Source of the DNA: Artocarpus heterophyllus
Lineage: Eukaryota; Streptophyta; Magnoliopsida; Rosales; Moraceae
Length of the DNA: 64,000 nt
Direction of reading: 5' to 3'
Assembly: GCA_025403435.1 (NCBI GenBank)
Contig: CM046350.1
Location: 6,545,512-6,609,511, forward strand
Below the pieces are notes generated by a model. That model worked only from the letters and a program-made list of their open reading frames with translations. It was not told the DNA's origin and did not search any database. Shown piece after piece: positions 12,901-27,369 of this stretch. Position numbers and translations under genes: made by a program. The number at the start of each line of letters is the position of its first letter. Within the stretch, counting starts at the first letter, position 1.

Positions 12901-15900
12901 ATCTGAGGGGAAAATAATTTAATATTTGTGAAAGTGATTTTTTGGAGATAAAGGCGCGTTTGAAAATCAGGTCATTTTGCTTAAAGCGTTTTTTTTTTTT
13001 TGGTTGGCTTTTGGACAGAGCGATTCTGAGACTCAATCCCCATACGGTCGTTTCTACTTTACCGGCCGATGCATTTATGTTTTGTCTTAAGAGTTTGCAA
13101 ACCACGCGCCTGAATTGTGTTCAGAAAACTGAAAAAAATGAAAACGAAAATCGAGGGGATCTTCTTGTTAGGTTTATTATTTGTTTTTTTTTTTCTCCTT
13201 TACTGTCTGTATTATTAGCAGGTAATAATTTTTTTGGAAAGATTAGCACATGATAATTAATAGGATCCTTATGTAGTAGTACTTAATGCATATCTTTTAT
13301 ATAAATAGTATATTTTTTACTTTTGTATTTGGTTAAAATCATATCAAAGTCAACTATTTCAAACAGATAATTTTATATACAACTTTAAAGACTAAAAAAC
13401 AACACCTACCGATTGTTCCTTTTTTTTATAATTCTACCACTAGAAATCTCCTAATTAATAGAGTGATTTCTTATCTTTTTTTTTACTCAACTTAATTTTT
13501 AACCATTTGACGGTTGAAAAATCAAATCCTAATGAGGGAATTAATATTTTTTGACTTGAAGATTATCATATACTAATCAATAGGATGATTTCTTAACTTT
13601 TTTTAATCAAATTATTTTTGAGTTCTCAAATGATAGAAACTGTTTTTTCTTCGAGAAAAAACTGCAATATTTTAATAGTCTAATTCGTTAGTGTCTATAT
13701 TAAAAATTTACTGTATACAACACAAAATTGATTTTACTCCCGTTAAAAAATCAAACCAATAACTAAAACATCAATTTCTATCCAGAGAAGAAAAAAGGTT
13801 CCCCTCATACGAATTCCCCTAATTTTTTTGTGTTCGAGTGTTGGAAATCAAATCCGAATGGTTGAATTTTTTTTTTTTTCCTGAACGAATAGTTGATAGT
13901 TCATTGGTTGGGTAAAATTTATTGTGGGCAGTGCATTCACGTGTGCCTTAGGCGCGTGACATTGTATCTTCCTCGTGTATTTACCGGAGAACCAAACGTT
14001 GTTTGATGTTTATGTTTGGGCCATCAAAACAGCAAATAATTTCAACGTGTTTGTCAAAAGTCACGGATTCGTAATGTTGGAGTCACCACAATTGTACTAG
14101 GCTTAGCTCTTTTCTTTTTGACTAAGCATTTATCAAAATAGGAAGGAAAAATATCCAAAATATTCTCTGTGATGGTTTGTGATTTCAAAAAAAAAAAAAA
14201 AAAATCGTTTGTGCTTGTTATAAAATATTTTGTACAAATGTTGGGAAATAAAAACGATTCCTTATATTTTGAAAATGATAAAAAATTTCTTAATTGGTCA
14301 AATTTTTGGACATACCAAGCTTAGGTATATTTCGATTGTTTGTCTTTTAAGTTTTAACTTAACATAAAAAAGATCCATGTTGTTATATGCATCAATAGGT
14401 CCTTTTATAGTTTTTGAAATAATCATTTAGGTACTACAGTCATTTTTTTTTCCTGAATTAAAATGTTCCATTTCACCCTTAATTAATAAACTCCAAATTG
14501 ATTACAAGGGTGTTTTGACAAACATAGTTAGAATCAACTTTTTGGTTCAAAACACAGTAGCATGTGAGAGTTTTATACTATAATAACTTTTTCTTTTTAC
14601 TGTAATATGTAAAAACTTTATATTATTTGGCAACCAAAAAGTTGTACTAAAAATGTACTAAACAATCATGTCTTTTATTGAGGGAAAAAAAAAACCAACA
14701 ACAAAACATAAAATACAAACACCCAGCGAATCCTTTGTTCCCATGATATCTTTCAAAAGAACAAGAATGTCATGCGATCTATGAAGCTTCAAAACCATGG
14801 CTCCATGCTTCTAGTCACCCTTGTTTGCTTAACAAATCGCATCCATGTTACGACGGCCTTTAGATCAAGAGTGTGTTTAAAAACGTAGTTAAAACTAATA
14901 AATTAGAACCAAAACATTAGAGCATATAAAAGTTTTACACTATAGTAATTTAAACTAATAAGTTAGAATCACATTCGCACAAACACACTATAGGTTGACC
15001 TTGCAAAGTTCTATAAATTTCTTCTACTTGAAAGCCATTTGGAGATCGTACATTCAAATTTACACCAAGTTCAAAAAAACTTAAAACACCATATAAGATA
15101 CGACTTAGAAAATAGTAAAATGATAACCACCCTTTATTTATTATGAGTTTTTTATGCGTTGCTATTTCACTATTCTTCATCAAGAGAAAAATAAAGCCCA
15201 TGTACGTAGTCCATTGATGCATAAAAATTTCCTTAATTGTTGATAATGATGCAATACCGAGTCTCAATAAAGAGCCATGCTTTAATATTTACAGAATCAT
15301 AAATAATTATGAATGAATCTTTGATTGACACCGACAAATTTGGTCTAATGCTTACAAATAATAAAAAATGGGCACTTTATGAAAATTCAATTGAGTTAAT
15401 TATAAATTGAAGAGAGTGAGTGGTATATGGAGTTTAGATTTGCAATGTTGCCAGTAGTGCAGTTATGGTTGGTTCAAATAATCCCCATGCTATTAAATGT
15501 GTAAGCAAACTTATAATATGCTTTAAAATAAGACTAGCACAAGAAATGTTGAAGACCTCATTTTCATACCGTATTATTATTTGATGCATGTGTTAAACTA
15601 ATTCATAATTGAAGGTGACATTGGACTTGGACTAGCATGCAGTAACATTGTGAAGAAATTCATGGATTGAGATGGTTACTTGACACAAGCATATTGAAAA
15701 GCAAAATAAGTGATGATATGATGCTCAGCAATAATAAAATAACGTTAAATCCAAATTTTTTTAATCGCCCAAAAGAAGTTAGAATCCGTAGTTGTATGCA
15801 TAACTTAATGGTAAAATCAATACATTTGACTTTATTTAAAGATGAAGACTTCGAATTCTTTCACCCAAGGAAAGAAAAAAGTTGGAATCCACATTTTTGT

Positions 15901-18130
15901 ATTTGGCTTCTCTTTAGTTAGATATACTTAAAGAATCCTTTAATGGCACACCAGGTACTCTGTGTGAGTGAGTGTACATAACTAAATGCCATCATTGATT
16001 AAGTCGGTTGAGACTAGTTTTACGAGAAAAGCGTGTAAGTGTAACGAGGGCATGAGTACTAAACAGCTATAGTTTTATATAATAATAATAATAATATGAT
16101 TAAACAAAAACTAAAATAGATTTTCATCGTGATAATTAATTCTACAACTTCCACAATGTTGGCTTAAAAATGCAACTACCAAACAGTACTGTTGTACCAT
16201 TTTGAAAGTTCTAGCGACTTGACTTTTCCTCATTCATTTCGATTAAATACACCAAAGCAAGTTCGTTAGGATTTATTATGGTTGGTGGTTTAGGAGATTT
16301 TTGTTTTTTTTTTTGTTTTTTTTCATCCGAGTTCAATTTTTTTCAATGTTACTCGTTCTTAGTCAAAATATTCCCTCTAAAATGGTAAGTTAAACCATAT
16401 ATATCTACTATATATTCATGATCTTAAGTTCAAGCTTGAACTTGTAGTACTAAATGGTTAATAATAAATGATGAGTGTCAGTGAATTGGGAACTTGAAAC
16501 CAAATCTCACTTTCACGAAGCTTAGGTTTTGTAGAAAAAGCGATATATTTATACCGTGTCATACTCGTAAAAAAAAATTATGAAAATAACAAACGCTGTG
16601 AACCATAGAGAATAATAATAATAATAATATTCATGTTCTGTTTTGCTCTCAAACCATGTGTTTGTTATTTGTAATGATTCTGTGGAGTTTGGGAAATCTT
16701 TCATTTTCAGAAAATCATAGTGATTGCTTACTTGCCGGAGGGATCAAGAGAAAGAAAAACAAAGAGGAAAAAAAATAGTGATATTTATAACAGTATCCGT
16801 TGGCATTTTATCTTGCATGTGCATGTACTATAAAGTATTATTTTATTTATTATTCCAAATACCTACCGCGTCCCACATTTCCAGGATTGTTCCACGCCAA
16901 AAATCTTTCATTTTTCTATAGAAACTATTAACTTTATTTAACAAATAACATGTATATGTTGCGTTCCTATATTAATATTGAGGGTATTTCCAAACTCTCG
17001 CTTCCATGGACTGAGTTGTACGTGCCCCATATGTTAATAAAAAAAGACCATTATTTGTATTATTTTTTTCTTTTTTGGCCCTTTTGATAAGGTCATTATT
17101 TGCACTTAAAACCATCGCAAAATTTGTTGATATGTTTCTTATTGTCGTGGGAAACGGGGACTCCAACGTCAAACATGTTAGGTTTACAACAAATTTGAAC
17201 AATAATAGAAACCTATAGATAACGCGGTTTTCCTATATTTTATATATATTGGCTAATAACACGGTTTTCCTATGCTAATTCCAAAACCAGATTAAAAACA
17301 AAACTTGTGTGGGAAATTTCCCGGTGTTTTAGAGAAAAGTTAAAACTCATAGTTTTAATTATGAAGCTAAAGTCTCATATGCTACAGTTTAAAATAAAAT
17401 AAGTTAAAGTTAAAAAACATGTACTATTATAGATATTCAGTCATATAAAGTTTTGAACTATTAATGTTAACTTGTTGTGTTCAAACAATATAAAATTTTC
17501 ACTAAATATAGTAGATTGTCAAGTGATCAATTGACCAGGTGTGAAGACCTTATTGATTTTATTTTTTTAAATAAATGGTGGAACATTATATGAGATTGTT
17601 CAAAGCAACCCAAAAAAAAAAAAAAAAAGTGAAAGAGAAATGGGCAAGAACTAGGGCGGAGAGGGAAACTGTGTTTTGAAGCATCAACAAAGTAGATAAA
17701 GCAACACTAAAAAATAGACATTGTGAAAAGAGGATGCATATCTTGCACGACAGAACTTCTTTGTAATGCTCATCATGGCTTTTAATTAATGGTCCCAACG
17801 AACCTTTCATTATCCAAGACGTCTTTCCCTTTTTTAAATAATAATAATAATAATAATTTGTGGAGGCAAATCATGCTTAGATAATGATGTTACATGCATG
17901 TGTATGAGTGTATCTCTTTGTTCGAATGGTTAGTCGCCCATGCTTATTCATTTTTCAGCATCTTTGAAGCTCAATATGTCATAAAAAAAAAATTTGATAG
18001 TAATTTTAACAATTCCTCAGCATCCAAGAGTGAGAATTCTTAAATTTTTTATTTGATATAAAATGATTCGGTCTAATAAAAGATTAGCACTAATTATCAT
18101 ACGATTCATACAATCACCGTCATCATCTAA
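12901..18130. other. Gene-free AT-rich stretch with decayed MITE copies
   Basis: No coding region could be supported. Recognisable pieces are eroded members of the Tourist-like family (about 14505-14660 and 17325-17480, with the GTGAGAGTTTTATACT core), homopolymers and (AAT)n runs near 16080 and 16615. Confidence 0.6.
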
Positions 18131-18286
18131 AGGGGTGTTTGACAGTGGTGGAACCACTCAGTTCCCACCACAATCTCAATTATGAACAGTATAAAGTTCT
18201 CACATGCTACAATAACAATAAAAAAAACATGCTACAGTAAAAATGATTCCTACCACTGGTTCCCACCACCTTTCTAAACACCCTAT
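18131..18286. mobile_element. Tourist-like MITE, same family
   Basis: A 156-bp copy starts AGGGGTGTTTGACAG, ends TAAACACCCTA, and has TAA at 18128-18130 and 18287-18289. Confidence 0.75.
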
Positions 18287-20043
18287 AATTTAGCTTTACC
18301 TATTTTAGAAATTGATTAATTTTTTTAAGAGTATATATAATTTTATTTTATTTCTTGGAACCTCTTTTTAAGGTCAGCTGAATAAAAACAAAAAAGTGCG
18401 CGCTTCAAATGCCTTCCCACCACAATGTTTTCCGGCTTTTATCAGAAACCTTCTGCGACGTTGCAGGTGCACTGGACTGCGTGAAAAAATTAATTTTGAG
18501 TCCTGGACTTGGAGCTTTCAAAGTTTTATTTTAAATTTATTTTCATTTTTACAGAAAAGGTAAAATTTAAACTCACTGTAATCTCTTTTTTTTTTTTTTT
18601 TTATAGTGCTGAAATATTCATTTGACATGCATTTTGAAATCCTGGTATTAAATGTTATTTGTTGCTCGAATTCGAGCCTTCTTTAACCTTTTTATACGCG
18701 TATTAAATCCATTTGTGATGAATTTTTTGCTTTCGTATTAAATAAACGTTCAATTTCAAAGTCATGAAAATTAAGAGCCTAACATTTCCTTACTTCAAAG
18801 TCATGATTCCAACATTTACAATACCGTATAAATTTGGTTACCATCGACGTTAAGTAGATCAACAACTTCGAGATAGTGGAATATCACAAAATGAACATAT
18901 GATAAAAACAAATTAGGATATTTAAGAGAAGAGTTCAGGCTCTAAAGTTTGAATCGCACCTTGTAACATGTGTGTGTTTTATACTATAATATATTTTTGT
19001 TTTATAAAGTGATAACATGTTAAAGCTTTACATTGTTTATGGTTTTAACCGAGTCCTATTTTGTCATAACATGAAAACATGAAACAATCTCTTTTAAAAC
19101 AAACTTCGTATCATTTTAAATATTAAATTAGATTTGATTAAAATCACACTAAATAGACTTGTATGTAAAATTAATGTAATTTAATATAGATTTAACAGTT
19201 TTTTTTATTTTTACATCTTATCATAAAAATCTAAAAACAAGAAAGTAAGAAAGAAAAGTGACTACTATTTTTTTCAAGTGGAATCCATGAGTTTCCAAAC
19301 GGGGGGAAGTGATGTGCCTCAAGTGCAAGGAAATGTACCTTTTTCACGTGCAAGCTTTGGCGATTGAACTATGAAGCGAAGCCAAAAGAAAAAAAAAAAA
19401 AAAAAAAAAAACATGGTCAAATAAAAACGCGGCACCAATGCCAAAGCAATGTGAATGGAATTTTGTGGTTTTGAATGCGGCTGAACATAAAAATGAAAAA
19501 TTTCCTGTCGCTCTAAACTTAAAATTCTTAAAAAAAAAACAAAACAAAGATAAACCGGTTGTTTGACTGAGACTATAAACCCAGTTAGTTTGTATTCACA
19601 AACTCAATTATAAACAATGTAAAATTTTCACATATTATAATAAAAATAAAAAAAATTACTACTGTATAAAGCTCTCACATGCTACAATAAAAAATAGTTC
19701 TAACTTTTACTTTTACTCGCTCTTGGTGGGATGCAGGCTCGTGTTGTCCAGTTGTTGTAGCCACCACCGCATGCTTCGTTTCAAATTTGGTGGGCATTCG
19801 AAAACAATAGTTTACCCCCCCAAAAAAAAAAACACTGGTTTACCCTCGTTTGAAACTTTTGTTTCAACTTATCAGTTTTAAATATAAATAGTGTAAATTT
19901 TTTAACAAACATAGTAAAAAGCATACAATAACTACAGTGTAAAGCTCTCAAATGCTATGGTTATTAAACTTAAAACATTAGTTGCAACTGATATTCTAAA
20001 CGGCCCATTAGTTTAATTCATTTTTAATATAGTGTTTTATTGA

Positions 20044-20617
20044 TAAAATTTTAGGTTATTAACATTAATGGCCCTTATACTTTAGGATTTCCTTCACTTT
20101 GCTCCCTGAACTTTAAAAATCACCACTTTACCTTGAATTTTTATAACTCATCACTTTGTCCCTTGAATTTTAAAAATCGCCATTTTTCCCCTAAAGTTTC
20201 AAAGCTCTTCGCTTTGTCTCCCCAGTTTTGGATTTTCTGTTTAAATAGACGGAATTAAGCTAACGTGATCTGCATATGGGTCACTTGTACGAGCAAAAAA
20301 TAAGATTTTATTACTCTTAAATTTTGTTTTACGTTTGCACTCTCACTTAACACATTTGTTTTTTCATCTAAACTCTCATTTAAGAATGATTTTGCATGCA
20401 CATTGCTTCTCATTTTGAACGCGTAACCACTCATTTAACAAGTTAATATTGTTCTTCGATATCTGATTTGAATACTAAAGAATGTGAGTTATGCATTAAA
20501 GATAAAGAGTTTTAAAAGTTTAAAGGATAAAGTGGTAATTTTTAAAGTTTATAGAGTAAAATAAAAAAAAACTTTAAAGCTTAAGAGTCATTAATATTAA
20601 TAGTCTTAAAATTTTAC
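20044..20617. mobile_element. Non-autonomous DNA transposon with ~100-bp terminal inverted repeats (MULE-like)
   Basis: The left end (from TAAAATTTTAGG at 20044) and the reverse complement of the right end (to TTAAAATTTTAC at 20617) align over roughly 90-110 bases, including TATTAAyATTAATG and AACTTTAAAAATyACCACTTTA. The left arm contains ~40-bp sub-repeats (CCCTGAACTTTAAAAATCACC and variants). There is no transposase frame. Long TIRs with sub-repeats fit Mutator-like MITEs. TTGATA-like words flank both ends, but a 9-bp duplication is not clear. Confidence 0.6.
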
Positions 20618-23385
20618 TTGATACTATAGTATTTTTAATTTGAACTAACAGTTTCATTGTGTTTCTAAACTCTCTCTTAATTTTAAGTTTTTTTTTTTTA
20701 ATGCACATATTATGGTGGAGTTAAAAAATAGCAGCGAAGAGGTCCAATATGGGATGGTAGTAATTTTTAAAATAAACGCTAATTTGGTTTCTAATAAACA
20801 AAAGAGGAGGTCAATTTCTCAAAACCCCAAATTCTCATTAAATTTGGCCGTACAAAAAAAACCCGTACAAAGTATTTTTGCGTATCATTACCAGATATTC
20901 TTTGAATCAACCAGTCAAGATATTAATCATAAAAGAAAAATGAGTACATTTGTCAATCGGCATTATTTGATAAGGGGTTGGAATCAAAAGGTAGAAATAA
21001 AAATACTTTTCAATGTAATATCGTCCCATATTTTTATTTTTTAACATAATATATAAAAGCTTTATATCAAATAAATTAGAACGGAGTTTGTTGCAATTAT
21101 TTGTTTAGTTAGTTAATAAAGAATGTAAAACAGCAAAAAAAAAAAAAAAAGGTGTTATAGATAATCAATTGCATTTGTTTATTAAAAATTAATATTTAAT
21201 ATTATATTTTTTTGTTAAAGTAAACGCTAACATCAACGTAAATAATAAAATTAAATCTGACAAAGTTGTTATAGTAATAATTGATCGTAATTATTGTAAC
21301 AGTCTACAATATTGTAACAATTATAACTATTGTAACATATAAAAATTTTACAATAAATATCTTATTTTTTTATTATTTTTAAATATCTAAAGTTAAAAAA
21401 TTAATATACTTACCCCGTCTGCTTTCTCTCTCTTTATAATGGTAGGATTATAATTAGAAAGGATGGTGATGTTGTCATAAAAGTGTGGACACAAAAGCCC
21501 TTCGGTGGGTTGCTGGTCCTGTCCTTGTCGTATGCGTAAGGAGTTGGTGCCACACAGCCATGACCCATGTGCTTGTTTTTTTTTTTACTCCTTTCCCTGT
21601 TATTTGTGCTTTATTAGGCTGCATAATTATTTTTATTATTATTTATTTTATGAGAGTATTTGACAACGCTACCAAAATATCATTTCAATCGTTGTATTAT
21701 AAAACTCATATATATTATAATATAAAATAAAAATATATTATAGTGTAAAAACTCAATGACGTGAAGTTGTGAACCACTTTATTTCAGATAGTTAATAAAA
21801 AATTTCGAATAAAAATGTAAATAACAACAGTGTCTTTAACGGTAAATTGTTCAAATTTTTATTATAACTGCGTTGCCAGACATACTTTATAAGAGTTCTT
21901 GTAGTCGAATAGATATTTTTACTCTAACAATAAGTATTGTTATTTTAATTGTTATATTAAATTTTAACAATTTTGATTTATAAGTGTCTAGGTTAAAATC
22001 GACAATACGCTATATAAAACTACTTGTAATTATAAATTAGACTATTGAAATATTTATCCAACGGTTGATATAACGGTACCTACCAACGAGATAAAAATAT
22101 TTCTCATGTTATAAGCTTTGCCATATTTTATAGAGCAATAAAAAACTTTACGTGTAATATATTTTTGTTTTACAATATAGCATATAAAAGCTTTACACTA
22201 TTTGAGGTGGGACTAAGTTTGTTAAACAACCTACAAATTTTTATGCGCTGTGAGTGATATGCCTCTAAATTTTCCTTAAATAATCAGAACTAATTAAATA
22301 TTTTTTTGATAACGCGTCCTTTTTAGCGTGCAATTACCTCTAGGAAATTTTAGTTCGTAAATTAATCTTGAAAATTTTTAGGTAATATACAGCATTTCTG
22401 GTACAGTTATTAGTAAATACTATATCTAATTTTAAAGAGGATTATAAAGGCAAAAAGCTGAAAAATTAGTAAATATTAATGTAAACAAATAGGAGTAAAC
22501 ATTGATATAAACTTACCAACGATTGGGGCTTCGTTGGCGTAAATCCTGTATATTTCTGAATTGGTAAGTTTAGTTCAAATCGTGAGAATTTATTCAGTCG
22601 GGACTACTGTTAACGAATTCATCCAAGATTTCAGCTATTTACATTTATTTCGTCAAGAAAACACTGCCTATGTCTTTTTTCCTATCAAAGCCCTTCACAC
22701 GAAAGGGTGTTTGAAATTTCAGTTCTAACCTATAAGTTATAACTACAAATAATATAAAACTCTAAATAGTTAAAGTAAAACGGTAAAAAATTACTACAAT
22801 ATAAAGCTCTCATATAATACAATTTTTATGCTTAAAACATCAATTGCAACTGAACGAAAGCTAATACTTCACAATCAGATAACCTTTATTTTGTCTCTTT
22901 AAGTAATTACAGGCCGCATGATCTTAGCCTTATACGCTAATAACAGTGACAAGAATAATTATAAGTTGAGGACTTTAAGCTTTCGGACACGATTTGGCTG
23001 GCTGTCTTCTCACAATTATCTGTTTTCGTCGATGTTACGTTTTCACAAATACAGGAATCAATTTATTCACTAAAAATTTAAATACAAATTATACTGGTCA
23101 AAATTTAATTGATTCAATGAAATACATTATTAGTAAATTAAATCTTATTTACCAATTGTTTGCTAAAAGGTGTCACGTTATTTAGTATTTAAATGAAGTT
23201 AACGTTTTCGTGTCGTGAAATTATTATGCATGAAATAAGGCGAACGATAACTTTTTGTTTTTGTTTTTTTTCTTCAGAATATAAAAAGGGCATTAATTCA
23301 GTTATCCCATCATTATACATGAAAGTTTCTTTTAAAGCTTTGCTATATTTGATGACGATATTAATCTCATCATAGATTGATACAG

Positions 23386-23548
23386 GTGTATTTCGCAACC
23401 CTGTTTTAACTACATAATAAAAATTGATACAATGTAAAGTTCTCATATATTACAATATAAATGAAAAAGGTTTACTATAGTATAAAACTCTAATATGCTA
23501 TAATAAAATCGTTTCAATTTTTAATTTTAAATGCGTTGCGAAACACAC
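23386..23548. mobile_element. MITE with GTGTATTTCGCAAC ends
   Basis: A 163-bp element starts GTGTATTTCGCAAC and ends GTTGCGAAACACAC, a 14-bp inverted repeat with two mismatches. Its interior carries the same paired core (GTAAAGTTCTCATATATTAC, TATAAAACTCTAATATGCTA) as the GGGTGTTTGG family, so the two families share interiors but differ at the ends. Confidence 0.55.
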
Positions 23549-24779
23549 TAGAAACAAACAAATCTTCTAATCATATACCAAAATTACATGCAAAACGCAC
23601 TTTGATAATAGTTTCATTTGTTTTTTAATTTTTTTTTAGGGGACTTTCACTTATTTTTTGGGATATTTATCACTTTGTATTAGAAAGTGAGGCATGCCAT
23701 TTGCAAGTGTAATTTCCAATTTGACAAATAATACATAGATAACAGAATTCATTGATGGGTCCAATATGGATGCAAAAGTCAATGCTATGGATTTCATGAG
23801 GATTTAAAGCATCTAATCCCTTGCTTCCACTACTTTTTCCCCTTCATTTTTGTTACGAGAAATTTCCCTGCAAAGTTTTATAATGTTTTTTTATCCCCAA
23901 TAAAAAAAATAAAATATTTTCCGAGAATGTTAACCGATTTTGTACTCTATGATAGGGTGCGTTTTAAATATTAAATTCATTAAAATTATGTTAAATTTAA
24001 AAAATTTACAAAGCCAATATTATAATCTGATACAAATCTAATAATCCACGTAGAATTTTATTCATGGAGCTTTTTTCAATATCCCACCATAAAAATCTCA
24101 TACTTGCATATGGATTATCGTTAGCTGTGAGGTTAGACTTTTGGTAATGTCCTTTTGACCCTACTTAAAAACGCGGTGTTTAACAATTTCTTCAAATCAG
24201 AAGACAAAATCCAGCTATTTCAAAAACAAAAATAAAAGAGGAAAAAAATAATATAAAGCCAGCTCATCTCTTTTATTTCAACGTAATTGCATGTTTTTAA
24301 TTCTCTGAAAGCGCTACATTCACATTTTCTCCCTTTCTTTTCATTATTTCCTTCATACATGCTTTGCACGTGCTTCCTTGTGCTGCCTTGTTTTGGTGAC
24401 ACGTCATATATGCTTTCTATTTCTTTGTTGTCATTGTTTTATAATATTGTCAATGCATTTCGAGGAAAAAAAGAGACGAAGAAGAAGAAGAAGAAAAAAA
24501 ACATGCCCTGTATTGTTTTATAATAATGTCAATATGATATACACAGAGATCTCTTACTTCATGGGGAAGCAGTGGAAAAAAGAGCTGCGGTGAGACAACT
24601 TTTATAACAAAAACTAGTTAAACTCACGTGCTATGTGCGTGGGGAGCCATTTTATAGGTCCTATCTATGTATTATGTTTTGATTGTCATGTTGTTATGTT
24701 TTAAAATTTTTAAATACGAGAGATTTTTGTTAGTTGTAACTTAATACGAAACTAAGGCAAATATTTTTATGATTATTGC

Positions 24780-26310
24780 TTTTAATAGTAAGGATTAAAC
24801 AAGCAAAATATAATAGGTACATATCTGGAAAAATATATTTCAACGAGGACATGTGAGGAAAAAACTATTTAAAAGAAGTGCATTGAAAAAACAATTATCC
24901 TATAAAGAATCTTCTACGAAATTGAAAATAAAAGAACCCAAATTTTAAGTGCAGATATATGAGAAAAAAATAATGTTAAGGAGAACAATGTAAGGTAAAA
25001 AACACATTTCAAAATTATAACAATAGGAATAAATTAGAGAGAATGCATTTATTTTAAAATAATGTTGTAAGGACGACGTGAAAAAACTTTTGAAAGAGGA
25101 TAAATTTATGGAAGAAAAAAAAAGATTGTTGCAATGAGTCAATTAGGAAAATGCCAAAACTTATTAATGGGAACAAATGAGAGGAAAATGTATTTTAAAA
25201 AAGCATATAAGAAATTAAATTGTAAAATAAACAGGGATACATTTGAAAAGAGTTAGTTTAACGAGGGCAAAGTTTTAGAAAAATGAGGAAGCAAAACATA
25301 CCCCTTTATAATTAAGGATAAAATATATTGCTACAGTGCAATTACAAAAACAAAAATAGGTTTAAAGAATATGTTCAATAAAATATTCAAGAGAAGATAT
25401 ATTCAAAAAAAATTATGACATAATTGAGACAAATCAAGAGAAAATATATTTATGATATATTTAAAAAAATAACATTGTAAAAAGAAAGAAAAATATTATT
25501 TTTAAAAAACAAAAAGAAAAAAAGAAGAAAAAGAAACAAACCATGCCAGAAGAATCACCCCAAAAGAAACACAAGCATTGCTAGAAAGGTAAAAAAAAGA
25601 AAATAAGAGATAAAAAAATAAAAATAAAGGTGATGAAATGTTTCGTATCTTTTCAGACGAAATTTTGTCTAAACAAGTAAGACATATTTAGAAAAAGAAA
25701 AAATATGAACAAATAAAATTAAATTTTAATTAGGAATTACTATCAGAAGATAATAGTATAAATAAGTATTTTTTTAATAAGAACACATGTGGAAAAAAAA
25801 TATTTCAATATAAATGTAGTAAAAAAGTGGTAATTATGTATTAAATAGTATGATGGTGTAGCTACAAAGGAAAATATTCAAGAAATGACACATTTGAGAA
25901 TAATTAATTTAAGAGTGCAATAAAAATAGTAGTTGAGACAACCATACTATTTTTCCACAGAAAGAATATTAAAAAAATTAAAATTATTTTAATATAGATA
26001 ATTAGAGAAATTATATTATGTAGTAGTTGATAATGCTATAAAAACAAAGACTATAGCATAAAAAAGACAAATTAGAGGAAATTTTTTTAATCAAATATAT
26101 TTTAAAACAGAAGGGGCAAAGATTTTAAGTGTAAAAGAAAAAAACCTGGAAAAGGAAAAGGAAAAGGATAAGGAAAAAGAGTGAAATGATATTTTAAGAG
26201 GAAAAGGGAAAACACTGAGGAAAGAAAAAGTAATAAGAAAAGCAAAACGAAAAGAAAAAAAGCATATAAACGGCAAAAAAAAAAAAAAAAAAAAGGAACG
26301 AAACACGTGA
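24780..26310 (+). repeat. Purine-rich, degenerate short-motif array
   Basis: Over about 1.5 kb the plus strand is strongly A/G-biased. Variants of ACATnTGAGGAAAAnATATTT followed by AACGAGGGCAAA or AGTGCA-like words recur at irregular spacing (for example near 24823, 24849, 25174, 25228, 25789 and 26071). It ends in a GGAAAA run (26150-26180) and an A homopolymer. There is no coding potential. Confidence 0.45.
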
Positions 26311-26624
26311 ACCATAATAAGGTTTCATTGAAACGGCGCTCCTTTTATACATTGTAAAGATACAAACAAGAACTTCTAAGTGGGAATTACCATGAAAATG
26401 TACTAATTTTGAATTTATTCATTTATTTTTTTAGAGTTCATAAAAAAAGAAGTGGTTTGTAAGAATATATATACACACACATATCTATTTCTCAATAAAA
26501 AAGGATCAGTAAACTTGTGTGTCATTTTTAAAATCTACTGATACCATATATAAATTAGCAAAGATTCTGATCTTGAATTTTCATCGAATAACAAACAAGT
26601 GTTCAATGATCTATCCACACTTAA

Positions 26625-26732
26625 GAGCCCGTTTGGTTTGAGTATTTGAATAGAGTATTTGAATGAAGATTTAAATTTTTATGAGAAAAAATACTGTAAC
26701 AAAATGATTCAAACCACGAAACAAACGAGCCC
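26625..26732. mobile_element. Second Tourist-like MITE family (GAGCCCGTTTGG ends)
   Basis: A 108-bp element starts GAGCCCGTTTGG, ends ACAAACGAGCCC, and has TAA at 26622-26624 and 26733-26735. Another copy lies in the opposite orientation at 50510-50629. Confidence 0.7.
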
Positions 26733-27369
26733 TAAATCGTAAGGCAGACTCTTGTGTACAATTAATAGTTTGAAAATATTACACACTATATATTAAATTC
26801 ACTTTGTTAGGAGGACTTATTGTTGTTATTTTTATCAATGTACTCTCATATATTTTCGATTGTCACACGTAGGCCGTTTGGAAGATTATTTTGATGGAGG
26901 TAGAGATTCGAAAATTATTTGAACACAATGGTGGGTCCCCAATCTCTACAGCGGGTTATCTGGGCCCTGGCCTTTTCTCTTTTTGGACTGATCAAGGACA
27001 AATAAGCCCAAGATCCTCAACAATAATAAAAATCAATTTTTATTCCGAAGAGGAAAGGAAATGTTTGCAATATTTGGGGCTAAATCACCACCACCTGTGA
27101 GCTATCTCCCTTTTGGGGGGTGGAACGGCGCAAAACAAAATAACGAATATTGTTTGTTTTGTTTTGCCTTCGGTTGCTGGAAGGGATTTTTTTTTTTTTT
27201 TTTTTTGCTAGTTCTTCTGGTAGATTTGGCCTTAGCAAAATGATGAAGATGACACGTGAGAAATAAAAATAGGGAGAAAAAGAGCTAAAAAGTGGCTCAG
27301 AGTGACAGACAGTGGGATCATGGGACAGCACATATATCTCTATATGTGGAGAGGGCAAATAAACCACCA

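Larger units (their letters stand above)
18287..24779. other. Gene-free AT-rich stretch with many eroded MITE copies
   Basis: No gene supported. Eroded relatives of the Tourist-like family are recognisable by the GTAAAGCTCTCACATGCTA core at about 18930-19050, 19565-19700, 19865-19990, 22130-22210 and 22700-22860. The long-TIR element (20044-20617) and the element at 23386-23548 are listed separately. The open frames at 20712-21044 and 21485-21730 look like chance. Confidence 0.6.

Noticed and set aside
24287..24593. Overlapping lysine/arginine-rich frames
   Set aside because: Produced by (GAA)n and A runs; not coding.
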